Part shown: positions 1 to 8,557 of the stretch, piece after piece
Numbering within the stretch: position 1 is the stretch's first letter
Layout: every line of letters begins with the position of its first letter
Source: Bacillota bacterium
GTDB taxonomy: Bacteria; Bacillota; Clostridia; Lachnospirales; Lachnospiraceae
NCBI GenBank assembly: GCA_023436225.1
Contig: JAEZKA010000088.1
Coordinates: 1-38,172, forward strand
Length of the DNA stretch: 38,172 nucleotides
Direction of reading: 5' to 3'
The notes under the pieces: generated by a model
What the model was told of the DNA's origin: nothing
What the model saw: only the letters and a program-made list of their open reading frames with translations
Databases searched by the model: none
Position numbers and translations under genes: made by a program

Positions 1-72
1 AGTAGTCTTGCCACAGCCACCGTGGCCTAACAAAACAACATTGCGAATCTTTTCCGAAGTGTAAACATTCAT
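1..72 (-). CDS. Elongation factor G-like GTPase, N-terminal fragment (window edge)
   Basis: Only the first 24 codons are inside the window. The protein starts MNVYTSEKIRNVVLLGHGG and continues CGKTT. The P-loop GHGGCGKT follows a short N-terminal strand, as in translational GTPases. The Ile-Arg-Asn-Val-(x)-Leu-Leu-Gly-His-Gly-Gly-Cys-Gly-Lys-Thr pattern is typical of the second, EF-G-like protein of clostridia rather than canonical fusA, whose P-loop is usually AHIDAGKT. The ATG at 72 is preceded by a GGAGG ribosome binding site at about 79-84 on the minus strand. Assignment to the EF-G superfamily is firm for so short a piece, but the exact role (translocation, recycling or tetracycline-type protection) cannot be told. 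Confidence 0.75.
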   Translation of the reverse strand, partial: MNVYTSEKIRNVVLLGHGGCGKTT

Positions 73-252
73 TCTGATTTCCTCCAATACGCATTTAGTA
101 AGTAGTAGGGTCAATCACACTTTGCAAAGTGAGCAAAATGTATGCTATCACAATTCAATTCCGGCGGTTTACTTAGTAGCGAGATTAGCTAAGTGTTATT
201 TAGTTGTACGAGTTGGGATTGTTTTGTGACACCCATAGATACCTCTTAGTAT

Positions 253-281
253 ATTTTACTAGACAAGCCGAACTTTTACAA
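253..281 (-). promoter_or_regulatory. Sigma-A type promoter for the EF-G-like gene
   Basis: On the minus strand TTGTAA (281-276) and TAAAAT (258-253) are 17 bp apart. Transcription would start near 246 and leave a leader of about 170 nt. That leader contains the perfect 14-bp palindrome CACTTTGCAAAGTG at 118-131, whose role is unknown. Confidence 0.5.
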
Positions 282-353
282 TAGTTTTATGTAAATATCA
301 ACATTCTTATTCCTTTTATACGTTGAACCGTAACGCTTTAAAGTATTGTAGTA

Positions 354-382
354 TTGACACTACAAAAAATACAGAGTATAAT
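354..382 (+). promoter_or_regulatory. Perfect-consensus sigma-A promoter of the aroF-tyrA-aroA operon
   Basis: TTGACA (354-359) and TATAAT (377-382) match the consensus in all 12 positions and are separated by the ideal 17 bp. Transcription should start near 389, about 240 nt before aroF. A strong promoter with a long leader suggests control after initiation. Confidence 0.85.
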
Positions 383-388
383 GGCAAA

Positions 389-627
389 ACAGAAAAGCCC
401 ATATGGATATATAAGTGAACAATATGCTATAATAAATTGTTGTGTGTCACGAGAGTGAATGATATTTGCACCAATAGCTTATTTGAAGGAATGTATAAAG
501 AGTCGGAGCGATTCATGATTTAAGATCTCTCTATTATATATAGAAGATTTCATATGATTGTATGGCAGAAACCGGAAAAATGTAAAGAATATTGAAATGA
601 GATAGATAGAAAGGGAGTTTAAATGTT
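389..627 (+). other. Long 5' leader of the aromatic operon with a possible short upstream ORF
   Basis: This stretch of about 240 nt between the predicted transcription start and aroF holds no long ORF. A 19-codon ORF at 459-518 starts MIFAPIAYLKE after a GAGAG sequence; it has no run of aromatic codons. I found no T-box core sequence and no clear intrinsic terminator, so the leader cannot be assigned to a known class. The ribosome binding site of aroF (aagggag, about 611-617) ends the stretch. Confidence 0.35.
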
Positions 628-1641
628 ATGATTATTGTAATGAAGCCACAGGCAAAAAAGGAATCAATAGAAAGAATTAAGAATTTAATCGAGTCAAAGG
701 GATTGGATGCCCATATATCTGCCGGTAAGGAAGTCACCATTATTGGTGTTGTCGGAGATAAATCGAAACTCAGAGACCAAAATCTTGAAATTTATGAGGA
801 TGTTGATAAAATTGTATCTGTTACCGAGAGCTACAAGCTGGCTAACCGTAAGTTCCATCCCGAGCCCTCAAGAGTTAAGGTAGGAAATGTTACAATCGGT
901 GGTGGTGAACTCGTGATTATGTCCGGACCCTGTGCCGTTGAAAGTCAGGAACAGCTAATGCAAACTGCAATAGCAATTAAGAAGGCCGGAGCACAAATTC
1001 TGCGTGGTGGTGCCTATAAGCCCAGAACCTCCCCCTATGCATTCCAGGGCCTTGAAGAGGAAGGACTTCAATATATGAAGGAAGCTAGAGAAGCTACCGG
1101 ACTTCCTGTTATCTGTGAGGTGACCAGCTTAAATGCCATTGAGGCTGCCGTGAAATATGTCGACATGCTTCAGATCGGTGCCAGAAATATGCAGAATTTT
1201 TATCTTCTTAAAGAAGCAGGTAAATCCGGACTTCCGGTATTGTTAAAAAGAGGTCTTGCCGCTACCATTGATGAATGGTTAAACGCCTCAGAATATATTA
1301 TTGCAGAGGGTAATCCGAATGTTGTTCTCTGCGAGCGCGGTATCCGCACCTTCGAGACAGCAACCCGTAACACACTGGATATCAGCGCCGTACCGGTCAT
1401 TAAGGAAAAGAGTCATCTCCCGATCATCGTTGATCCAAGTCATGCAACCGGGGTAAGAGCTTATGTAAAGCCCCTAGCTATGAGTGCCGTAGCAGTCGGA
1501 GCAGACGGGCTTATGATTGAAACTCATCCTAACCCCTCCTGCGCTTTATCCGATGGACCTCAGTCACTTACTTTTGAGCAATTCGAGGCGCTGACGAACG
1601 ATCTTAGACCCTTAGCAGCATTAATGGGCAAAAAATTCTAG
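628..1641 (+). CDS. aroF: 3-deoxy-7-phosphoheptulonate (DAHP) synthase, class I-beta
   Basis: This enzyme condenses phosphoenolpyruvate and erythrose 4-phosphate, the first step of the shikimate pathway. The 337 residues fit the beta subclass: an N-terminal ferredoxin-like regulatory domain (about 1-70) followed by a TIM barrel. Barrel motifs seen are GPCAVES (100-106), KPRTSPYAFQG (about 131-141), the LLKRG strand, ERGIRTFE and DPSHATG, which carry phosphate- and metal-binding residues. There is no fused chorismate mutase. The start ATG at 628 follows aagggag; a second in-frame ATG at 640 is possible but further from it. The gene is first in an operon with tyrA and aroA. Feedback inhibition through the N-terminal domain, probably by tyrosine or phenylalanine, is inferred from the family. 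Confidence 0.96.
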   Translation: MIIVMKPQAKKESIERIKNLIESKGLDAHISAGKEVTIIGVVGDKSKLRDQNLEIYEDVDKIVSVTESYKLANRKFHPEPSRVKVGNVTIGGGELVIMSGPCAVESQEQLMQTAIAIKKAGAQILRGGAYKPRTSPYAFQGLEEEGLQYMKEAREATGLPVICEVTSLNAIEAAVKYVDMLQIGARNMQNFYLLKEAGKSGLPVLLKRGLAATIDEWLNASEYIIAEGNPNVVLCERGIRTFETATRNTLDISAVPVIKEKSHLPIIVDPSHATGVRAYVKPLAMSAVAVGADGLMIETHPNPSCALSDGPQSLTFEQFEALTNDLRPLAALMGKKF

Positions 1642-1769
1642 CAAGCATTAATAGCTTATTATTTATAAGCCATCACAAAAGATTAGCTTACAGACTACCA
1701 GAAATATAGCTGTAATAGCATACTACATATCATACCATTTGTTATCGATAATATAAATAGGAGGCTTTC

Positions 1770-2906
1770 ATGAGCGACTTTGAGAGTGATTTTAGGAGCG
1801 ATTTTAAGATTGGGTTTATTGGTTTTGGGTTAATCGGCGGTTCCATCGCCAGGGCACTAAAGAAGATTAATCCGAACTATTATCTTATCGCTTATGATTA
1901 CCATAAGGATAAGCCGAGCACCGATCTGCAGGCCGCCCTTAACGACCATGTACTGGATCAGGTAACCACTCTCCTATCGGAGGGTTTTCCTGAGTGTAAG
2001 CTTTTATTTTTATGTGCTCCGGTCCTATCGAATATTGAGTACCTTAGACAGTTAAAGCCTTACCTTAGACCAGATTGTATCTTAACCGATGTCGGAAGTG
2101 TTAAGACGAACATACATGAAGCCGTGGAGGAATTAGGATTAGAGGCACAATTTGTGGGTGGTCATCCCATGACCGGCTCCGAGAAGACCGGGTATGCGAA
2201 TTCCTATGCTCTCCTTCTGGAAAATGCCTATTACATCCTGACTCCAACTACAAAAACACCGGACCATATGACCCAGCTCCTTTATCAGCTGGTGAAGCAT
2301 ATGGGATCTCTACCAATTATACTTGATGCCAGGGAACACGATAAAATAACTGCTGCCATCAGCCATGTTCCTCATATCATTGCAGCACAATTAGTAAATT
2401 TAGTTCGTGAAGCGGATGATGAAGCAGAGAAAATGAGAGCACTTGCCGCAGGAGGCTTTAAAGATATCACCCGAATTGCCTCCTCCTCTCCTGTTATGTG
2501 GCAGAATATCTGCTTAACCAATGCAAACGAGATTAAGGAATGCCTTGACCGCTATATCTCTACTCTTCAGATTGCTTCTGAGGCACTGAATAATCATGAT
2601 GGAGATTATCTATATCAGATGTTTGATACGGCAGGGGAATATCGAAGTGCGATACCGAATAAATCCATAGGCTTAATGAAGAAGCTTTTTGAAGTGTATC
2701 TGGATATTGTAGATGAAGCAGGTGCGATTGCGACGATTGCGACACTACTTGCCAGCAACCAGATCAGCATAAAGAATATCGGGATCATCCATAACCGTGA
2801 ATTTGAAGAAGGAGTTCTTCGGATTGAACTCTATGATGAAGATGCCCAGCAGAAGGCGACTACAATGCTTCGAAGATACAATTATCGTATCTATGAGCGT
2901 AATTAG
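1770..2906 (+). CDS. tyrA: Prephenate dehydrogenase with C-terminal ACT domain
   Basis: This enzyme oxidises prephenate with NAD+ to 4-hydroxyphenylpyruvate, the committed step to tyrosine. An N-terminal Rossmann fold carries GFGLIGGS (18-25). It is followed by the family motifs DVGSVKTNI (about 107-115), GHPMTGSEKTGY (131-142, with the conserved His132) and ISHVPHIIAA (around 197-206). The last 75 or so residues (from about 300) look like an ACT domain, the usual site of tyrosine feedback, giving the 370-380 residue length common in Firmicutes. The start follows the ribosome binding site aggagg at 1759-1764. The gene lies 128 bp after aroF and just before aroA, so the three are probably cotranscribed. 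Confidence 0.95.
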   Translation: MSDFESDFRSDFKIGFIGFGLIGGSIARALKKINPNYYLIAYDYHKDKPSTDLQAALNDHVLDQVTTLLSEGFPECKLLFLCAPVLSNIEYLRQLKPYLRPDCILTDVGSVKTNIHEAVEELGLEAQFVGGHPMTGSEKTGYANSYALLLENAYYILTPTTKTPDHMTQLLYQLVKHMGSLPIILDAREHDKITAAISHVPHIIAAQLVNLVREADDEAEKMRALAAGGFKDITRIASSSPVMWQNICLTNANEIKECLDRYISTLQIASEALNNHDGDYLYQMFDTAGEYRSAIPNKSIGLMKKLFEVYLDIVDEAGAIATIATLLASNQISIKNIGIIHNREFEEGVLRIELYDEDAQQKATTMLRRYNYRIYERN

Positions 2907-2963
2907 CGAATAGCTAAGTTGGGTATTGTATTAAAACAAATTAAGATAAAGGAGAGTCAAGCT

Positions 2964-4262
2964 ATGAATTTTCAGAAATGCGGACCATTAAAAGGTGTTA
3001 TCAAGGTTCCAGGAGATAAATCCATATCCCATCGCTCAGTAATGTTCGGCGCCCTGGCGCAAGGAACCACAGAGGTAACTAATTTTCTTCAGGGTGCTGA
3101 TTGTCTCTCCACCATTCGTTGCTTCAAGCAGCTAGGCATTGAGATAGAGAATACTCCGTCTTCTAATCGTGTTATTGTTCGCGGTAAAGGCTTACACGGA
3201 TTAAGTAAACCAAAAGATATACTGGATGTCGGTAATAGCGGAACTACCATGCGTCTGATCTCTGGTATCCTATGCGGACAAAGCTTTGAATCCACCTTAA
3301 TCGGCGATGAATCAATTAAACGTAGACCGATGAATCGAATTATGACTCCTTTGATCAAGATGGGAGCAGATATTAAGAGTACGAAGGACAATGGCTGCGC
3401 TCCTCTCTCGATCAACGCTACAGTGGCTAGCAAGCATACTCTATCTGGTATTCATTACAATTCTCCTGTCGCATCGGCTCAGATTAAGTCCTGTATCTTA
3501 CTGGCGGGACTTTATGCGGAAGGAGAAACCTCGGTTACGGAGCCCTCCCTCTCTAGAAATCACACCGAGCTGATGCTTTCCACCTTTGGTGCAACAATCA
3601 AAAGTTCTGATAATACAGCGACCATTGTGCCCAACCCGCAGCTAATCGGACAGAAAATCAATGTCCCCGGAGATATCTCTTCCGCAGCTTATTTTATAGC
3701 TGCCGGATTATTAGTCCCTAATTCGGAAATCACGATAAAGAATGTGGGTATCAATCCGACCAGGGATGGCATACTACAAGTATGTAGACAGATGGGCGCC
3801 GATATTACAATGGAAAATATCATCGACAATGGCGGTGAGCCTGTTGCAGATCTGGTGGTTCGCTCCAGTGAGCTAACAGCAGTACAAGTAGGCGGTGAAC
3901 TCATTCCGACTCTGATTGATGAGATACCAATGATTGCAGTTTTAGCCTGCTTTGCAAAGGGTCAGACCGTAATAAAGGATGCCGCCGAACTAAAGGTTAA
4001 AGAATCCAACCGCATCGATGTCATGGTAGATAATCTGACCCGTATGGGAGCTGATATTACTGCAACCTCGGACGGTATGATTATAAACGGTGGTAAACCG
4101 CTTCACGCGGCAACGATTGACAGTAAATCCGATCACCGTATTGCAATGTCCTTTGCTATTGCTGCGCTGCTGGCTGAGGGAGAGACCACGATTCTTGAAG
4201 CAGAATGTGTGGATATCTCCTATCCGAATTTCTATTCGGACCTGAAGAGTCTTGCTAAGTAG
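2964..4262 (+). CDS. aroA: 5-enolpyruvylshikimate-3-phosphate synthase
   Basis: This enzyme transfers the enolpyruvyl group of PEP to shikimate 3-phosphate, the step blocked by glyphosate. The 432-residue protein has the two-lobed fold signatures: VPGDKSISHR near residues 15-24, DVGNSGTTMRL, SPVASAQIKSC, LKVKESNRID and SDHRIAMS. I chose ATG 2964 because it has GGAGAG (2951-2956) seven bases upstream and gives the normal N-terminus MNFQKCGPLKG. The longer ORF from TTG 2919 adds 15 residues that do not match the family start, and has no ribosome binding site. The sensitive class I versus tolerant class II type was not resolved. It is the last gene of the aroF-tyrA-aroA operon. No terminator is visible before the proS leader. 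Confidence 0.95.
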   Translation: MNFQKCGPLKGVIKVPGDKSISHRSVMFGALAQGTTEVTNFLQGADCLSTIRCFKQLGIEIENTPSSNRVIVRGKGLHGLSKPKDILDVGNSGTTMRLISGILCGQSFESTLIGDESIKRRPMNRIMTPLIKMGADIKSTKDNGCAPLSINATVASKHTLSGIHYNSPVASAQIKSCILLAGLYAEGETSVTEPSLSRNHTELMLSTFGATIKSSDNTATIVPNPQLIGQKINVPGDISSAAYFIAAGLLVPNSEITIKNVGINPTRDGILQVCRQMGADITMENIIDNGGEPVADLVVRSSELTAVQVGGELIPTLIDEIPMIAVLACFAKGQTVIKDAAELKVKESNRIDVMVDNLTRMGADITATSDGMIINGGKPLHAATIDSKSDHRIAMSFAIAALLAEGETTILEAECVDISYPNFYSDLKSLAK

Positions 4263-4293
4263 TCCTATATAATGGAAGGATATTAGAAAATAA

Positions 4294-4322
4294 TTGACAA
4301 TTAGAGATTCTTGTGGTAGCAT
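4294..4322 (+). promoter_or_regulatory. Promoter of the proS T-box leader
   Basis: TTGACA (4294-4299) lies 17 bp from TAGCAT (4317-4322), which is preceded by TGG, an extended -10 element. The start would be near 4329, just ahead of the first T-box stem. Confidence 0.6.
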
Positions 4323-4340
4323 TAGCAAAAATATATTGGA

Positions 4341-4607
4341 AGAGGCTATGAAAAGAACTAGTATATATTTTCGAATTCGCAGAGAGAAGATGGTTGGTGC
4401 AAATCTTCAAGGACAAAATATAGAACCCATCTTTGAGCCGTGAACCGAACCCTTGATTAGTAGGCTTCACCGGACATCCACCGTTAACCGGATAAGGTAT
4501 CAGGCATCAAGCCTTGTACTATAAAGTGCAGAGATTTCTCTGAATTTAGGTGGTAACACGGACCGATGGTTCGCCCTAAGCTGTTTCTTCAGCTTAGGGC
4601 TTTTTTT
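4341..4607 (+). promoter_or_regulatory. T-box riboswitch controlling proS (proline specifier CCC)
   Basis: The leader carries the T-box core AGGTGGTAACACGGACC (about 4548-4564), which pairs with the free acceptor end of uncharged tRNA. Stem I contains an agagagaagatggttggtg element (about 4381-4399). Its base is formed by GGCT (4344-4347) with AGCC (4436-4439). The bulge reads GAA-CCC-A, so the specifier is CCC at 4426-4428, a proline codon that agrees with proS downstream. The expression platform is the terminator at 4573-4607. Binding of uncharged tRNA-Pro would stabilise the antiterminator and allow proS transcription. Confidence 0.93.
4573..4607 (+). terminator. Intrinsic terminator of the proS T-box
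   Basis: A perfect 11-bp stem, GCCCTAAGCTG (4573-4583) with CAGCTTAGGGC (4590-4600), has a 6-nt loop and is followed by seven T residues. The left arm directly follows the T-box core, so it competes with the antiterminator. Confidence 0.92.
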
Positions 4608-4660
4608 ATGCCTTACCTTAGCAGTATGCATAATTTGTATGAAGAAATGGAGGTTACAAT

Positions 4661-6379
4661 ATGAAAGTAAAGAATTTAATTGGAGATCGTTTTAAGGAAA
4701 GACCGGCAGACTGTGTCATTGACAGCCATGCCCTCATGGTACGAGGCGGATATATGAAATATGTTGCGAACGGCATCTATTCCTCCTACCCTCCCCTAAA
4801 GAGAATTACTAAGAAAATCGAACAGATTATCCGAGAGGAAATGGATCATATCGATGGACAAGAGGTTTCCTTTCCGGTCGCTCTCCCCGGCTCATTATGG
4901 GAGGAATCTGGCCGCTTCGAAAGTGTTGGGGCAGAACTACTTCGTTTTAAAGATAGAAACGGTAGCTCCATGTTACTCGGAATGACTCATGAAGAAGCCG
5001 CTGTACATCTGGTCAGAGAGTATGCCTCCAGCTATGCCAAATATCCCTTTATGATATACCAGATCCAGACCAAGTTCAGAGATGAAGCCCGTCCACGTGC
5101 CGGACTGATCCGGGTCCGAGAATTCACGATGAAGGATGCTTATTCCTTCCATACCTCACAGGAGGATTTGGAGCAGCATTATTCCCGGTGTCATAAAGCA
5201 TATGAGCGTATCTTCGCCAGAGCAGGAATACCTGACGTCATCTCCGTTGCTTCAGACTCTGGAATGATGGGCGGCAGCATCTCCCACGAATTTATGCTTC
5301 TCACCCCGGTAGGCGAAGACTCTCTGGCGATCTGTTCCGAATGTGATTACAAAGCAAATATAGAAGCCGCAGAAAACATTGTCCTTAATGAGAATACCCT
5401 ACCCATGGATTCCCTTAAACTTGTGCCTACACCAAATGCTTCTACCATTGAAGAGATTGCTACCTTCTTAACGATTCCGGTAGAAAACACCTGTAAAGCA
5501 GTTGTATACCAGAAGGATCTGACAGGAGAGTGTGTAGCAGTCTTCCTACGTGGAGATATGGATGTCAGCGAGGCCAAGCTGACCAATTATCTCGGAGAAA
5601 ATATTCATCCGGCATTGCTGGATGAGAATTCACCTATGGTCCCAGGCTTTATCGGCCCCTATGGACTGGATCCTATGACATGTACGATCCTTTATGATCA
5701 GTCCCTTCGTGGAATAGATCATTTAGTCTGTGGAGGCAATCAGGTCGATTATCACTATACGGGCTTTAACATTCTACGGGATATAGGCGAAGTAGAATAC
5801 AAGGATTTATCTAAGATTAAGGATGGTGGAATCTGTCCTCATTGCGGTAAACCTGCGATAACACTCTCCAGAGGCATTGAAGTCGGTAACATCTTCCAGC
5901 TTGGAACGAAGTATACAAAATCAATGAAAATGCAGTATTTAGACAACAAAGGCGAACTACACTATCCGATTATGGGCTGTTACGGAATCGGTGTCGGACG
6001 ATTAGCTGCCTCCGTTTGTGAAGCCCATCATGATGAGTATGGTCCAATCTGGCCGATTACCATCGCTCCCTGGCAGATTCACCTCTGCTGCCTTCGCGTT
6101 GATGATACCGCTACAAAGGAATTTGCAGATGAGTTATATGAGGATTTACAGAAGGAACAGGTTGAAGTGATCTATGACGACCGGGATGTCCGCGCAGGAG
6201 TCATGTTCTCGGATGCAGACCTGCTAGGTGTACCGATCCGGGTTATTGTTAGTCCTAGAAACCTTCAGGAAAATTGTGTTGAGCTTGTAACAAGAGATAA
6301 AACCGTGAACAAAAAGGTAGAGAAGTCTCAAATTCTTTCTACACTAAAGGAACTAATTCGTAGCATGAGTAGCATTTGA
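4661..6379 (+). CDS. proS: Prolyl-tRNA synthetase, bacterial type with editing insert
   Basis: This class II synthetase charges tRNA-Pro. At 572 residues it has the bacterial (ProS-type) architecture: a catalytic core, a YbaK-like insertion of about 170 residues (roughly 220-390) between motifs 2 and 3 that hydrolyses Ala-tRNA-Pro, and a C-terminal anticodon-binding domain (from about 465). Motif 2 is FRDEARPRAGLIRVREF, and motif 3 is within GIGVGRLAAS. The ATG follows ggagg (4649-4653). Expression is set by the T-box immediately upstream. The gene is convergent with tyrS, with a shared hairpin between them. Confidence 0.97.
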   Translation: MKVKNLIGDRFKERPADCVIDSHALMVRGGYMKYVANGIYSSYPPLKRITKKIEQIIREEMDHIDGQEVSFPVALPGSLWEESGRFESVGAELLRFKDRNGSSMLLGMTHEEAAVHLVREYASSYAKYPFMIYQIQTKFRDEARPRAGLIRVREFTMKDAYSFHTSQEDLEQHYSRCHKAYERIFARAGIPDVISVASDSGMMGGSISHEFMLLTPVGEDSLAICSECDYKANIEAAENIVLNENTLPMDSLKLVPTPNASTIEEIATFLTIPVENTCKAVVYQKDLTGECVAVFLRGDMDVSEAKLTNYLGENIHPALLDENSPMVPGFIGPYGLDPMTCTILYDQSLRGIDHLVCGGNQVDYHYTGFNILRDIGEVEYKDLSKIKDGGICPHCGKPAITLSRGIEVGNIFQLGTKYTKSMKMQYLDNKGELHYPIMGCYGIGVGRLAASVCEAHHDEYGPIWPITIAPWQIHLCCLRVDDTATKEFADELYEDLQKEQVEVIYDDRDVRAGVMFSDADLLGVPIRVIVSPRNLQENCVELVTRDKTVNKKVEKSQILSTLKELIRSMSSI

Positions 6380-6481
6380 AGTCGTTGATACCGGCATAGT
6401 CAAAGTACGTGAGAAGATGTACATGAGTAATCCAAGCTCCGTCAGATGATCATCACCTTCAAAATGGATGGTATATTGTCC

Positions 6482-6519
6482 CAGGAGGGAAAGCAGCCAA
6501 CTACTGCTTTACCCTCCTG
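6482..6519. terminator. Hairpin between convergent proS and tyrS
   Basis: CAGGAGGGAAAGCAG (6482-6496) pairs with CTGCTTTACCCTCCTG (6504-6519), with one extra A and a 7-nt loop. On the plus strand it is followed by aattttgtt, enough for proS termination. On the minus strand there is no clear T-run, so its use for tyrS is less certain. Confidence 0.7.
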
Positions 6520-6549
6520 AATTTTGTTGATTTCTTGAGATCCTCCCTA

Positions 6550-7797
6550 TTACTCAACCCCTGAAACAAATAGGACTCTTACGAATTTCTTCTTGCCAAT
6601 TCGCATTACCAATTGCTCCTCCGTAAAGGTTACCTCGATCTGATCCAGCTTCTTCTGGTTAATCTGCACTCCTCCCTGCTTCACAAGACGGCGAAATTCG
6701 CTGCCGGAAGGAATGATTCCCGCTTTTAGAAGATGAGGGATTATGTCAATCAAAGTATTATTTGTTGCTGGTATGCGAAGCTCCGGCATATTCTCAGGCA
6801 GCTCTCCCATCTGAAATACGGTGTGAAAATAATCCTCTGCCATCTTTGCTTCGTGCTCCGTATGATATAGCCTTGTAATAATTCTTGCCAGCTCCAGCTT
6901 GCAGTCCCTTGGATTGCGTCCGGCTTCCATTTGCACCTTAATTTCTTCTATACGATCGGGATGCTCATCGGTAACAAGCTCAAAGTAACGCAGGATGAGA
7001 TGATCCGGTATCTCCATCACCTTTTTAAACATGACTTCGGCGGGCTCAAAAATACCGATGTAATTACCAAGGCTCTTACTCATCTTCTCTACACCATCCA
7101 GTCCCTCCAGTATTGGCATGAATAAAGCAATCTGTCTACTCTTTCCCATACTGCTCTGAAGATTTCTACCCATTAGAATATTAAAGGTCTGATCGGTACC
7201 TCCCATTTCAATGTCGGCATCAATTTCAACGGAATCATAAGCTTGCATCAGTGGGTAGAAAAACTCATGAAGCCCGATGGACTCATTTCTACGAAAACGT
7301 CCCTGGAAATCATCCCGCTCTAAAAGTCTTGCTACCGTTGTACTGGCTGCCAATTGGATGACCTCCTCAAAGTTCAGCTTCGATAACCATTCACTGTTAA
7401 AGCGGACCGTGGTTTTACTTGGATCGATCACCTTAAATATCTGCTCTGTGTAGGTTGAGGCATTTTTTCGAACCTCCTCTTCACTGAGTGGTCTACGGGT
7501 TTTGGATTTGCCGGTAGGATCTCCGATCTTCGCAGTAAAATCACCGATAATGATCACTGCATGATGTCCCAATTCCTGTAGCTGCCTTATCTTACGCAGA
7601 ACCACCGTATGCCCCAGATGAATATCCGGCGCACTCGGGTCTAAGCCAAGCTTTACAGTCAGTGGTTTGTTTTTGATAAGAGACTGAATCAGCTTCTCCC
7701 TAAGCTCCTCCTCGGATATAATTTCTAAAGCTCCTTTTCGTATAATCTTGATCTGCTCCTCGATATTTTGCTGTTCTTCCTTATTGATTGTTCTCAT
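6550..7797 (-). CDS. tyrS: Tyrosyl-tRNA synthetase (TyrZ-like clade) with S4 domain
   Basis: This class I synthetase charges tRNA-Tyr. The Rossmann catalytic domain has the HIGH-type motif HLGH inside LGLDPSAPDIHLGHTVVL and the KMSKS loop (EKMSKSLGNYIG). The last 65 or so residues, with QGGVQINQKKLDQ, form an S4 RNA-binding domain. The signature around HLGH fits the TyrZ-like clade rather than the classical TyrS of Bacillus. I placed the start at ATG 7797, right after AAGGAGA, giving 415 residues. The longer reading frame from 7839 adds 14 residues without a site. The gene is governed by its own tyrosine T-box at 7987-8310. Confidence 0.95.
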   Translation of the reverse strand: MRTINKEEQQNIEEQIKIIRKGALEIISEEELREKLIQSLIKNKPLTVKLGLDPSAPDIHLGHTVVLRKIRQLQELGHHAVIIIGDFTAKIGDPTGKSKTRRPLSEEEVRKNASTYTEQIFKVIDPSKTTVRFNSEWLSKLNFEEVIQLAASTTVARLLERDDFQGRFRRNESIGLHEFFYPLMQAYDSVEIDADIEMGGTDQTFNILMGRNLQSSMGKSRQIALFMPILEGLDGVEKMSKSLGNYIGIFEPAEVMFKKVMEIPDHLILRYFELVTDEHPDRIEEIKVQMEAGRNPRDCKLELARIITRLYHTEHEAKMAEDYFHTVFQMGELPENMPELRIPATNNTLIDIIPHLLKAGIIPSGSEFRRLVKQGGVQINQKKLDQIEVTFTEEQLVMRIGKKKFVRVLFVSGVE

Positions 7798-7985
7798 ACT
7801 GAATCTCCTTTTATCATTTTTAATTGAATTAGTTGGCATCTTGAGAAGATTACCGGATGAAGTTCGATTCGTTAACTTTCATTGTTACAACCGGAAGAAA
7901 CACGCTATTCTAGTTTCTTCGGTTCGCGTGCTTGTTCGTATTTTGTAATCGAGCTTAAACTGCTCACTTTGCTTACGCACAAATC

Positions 7986-8021
7986 AAAAAAACCCGCTCC
8001 TCTAATTGCTTAGAGGGCGGG
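7986..8021 (-). terminator. Intrinsic terminator of the tyrS T-box
   Basis: On the minus strand CCCGCCCTCTAA (8021-8010) pairs with TTAGAGGAGCGGG (8005-7993), with one bulged base. The stem is followed by seven T residues (7992-7986). Confidence 0.92.
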
Positions 8022-8310
8022 ATTACTCACGCGGTACCACCTCATATTTATCAGCTATTTCATAGCCAACCTCTTTGAGTACGTCAAAGCCTGAGTGATC
8101 GTAATGCTTCTATCAGCTCTGGTTATACTCTAGCACGATAACGGGTGCAGGGAACCGTCAGCAGCCTACTTAGATTTCTCTGTTCGGTGTGATGCTCAAA
8201 GATGTATTCGGAATGTGCTTTCTTGCCCCTCTCATCAACCGGTAGCTTTCTGTAAGTCAGCTTCATTCTTACTCTTTCTTATCAACGCTTTTTCTTTTAT
8301 GTTTCTATAG
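7987..8310 (-). promoter_or_regulatory. T-box riboswitch controlling tyrS (tyrosine specifier TAC)
   Basis: The minus strand carries the classic T-box core GAGGTGGTACCGCG (about 8043-8030). The specifier bulge reads GAA-TAC-A; the codon TAC lies at 8206-8204 and agrees with tyrS. The sequence after the codon, TCTTTGAGC, is identical to the one in the proS element. The terminator at 8021-7986 competes with the antiterminator. Uncharged tRNA-Tyr is the expected ligand. Confidence 0.95.
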
Positions 8311-8316
8311 TTAGCA

Positions 8317-8345
8317 AGTATAATCAATCTAAAAGAGAATGTCAA
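8317..8345 (-). promoter_or_regulatory. Promoter of the tyrS T-box leader
   Basis: On the minus strand TTGACA (8345-8340) and TATACT (8322-8317) are 17 bp apart, a near-consensus sigma-A promoter. Transcription would start near 8310. Confidence 0.85.
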
Positions 8346-8451
8346 GATAGATTTTTATTCTGGTAGCTATTGTTAAATCGTATAGCATCACTGGGATTTC
8401 TGTCAGCAGCTGTCTCTAGAATGCTACAGCGAAAAATATGTATAATAAATC

Positions 8452-8480
8452 TTGCGTCAGTAACGAGTTGATGTTACAAT
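8452..8480 (+). promoter_or_regulatory. Promoter of the C_GCAxxG_C_C gene
   Basis: TTGCGT (8452-8457) lies 17 bp from TACAAT (8475-8480). A TGT just before the -10 makes it an extended -10 promoter. Confidence 0.6.
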
Positions 8481-8557
8481 CATTTCCATTAATATGTAGG
8501 TAAAAGGAATAGGTATTCTGCGATAGCCAGAAATACCAAAAAATAGGAGGTAGTGTT

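Noticed and set aside
118..131. Perfect palindrome CACTTTGCAAAGTG in the leader of the EF-G-like gene
   Set aside because: A single 14-bp palindrome in AT-rich DNA with no second copy seen at another promoter here is too little to call an operator; it is only mentioned with the promoter.
3089..3433. A 114-residue minus-strand ORF inside aroA
   Set aside because: It is antisense to conserved aroA codons, with no site and no recognisable domain; it reflects the frame structure of the real gene.
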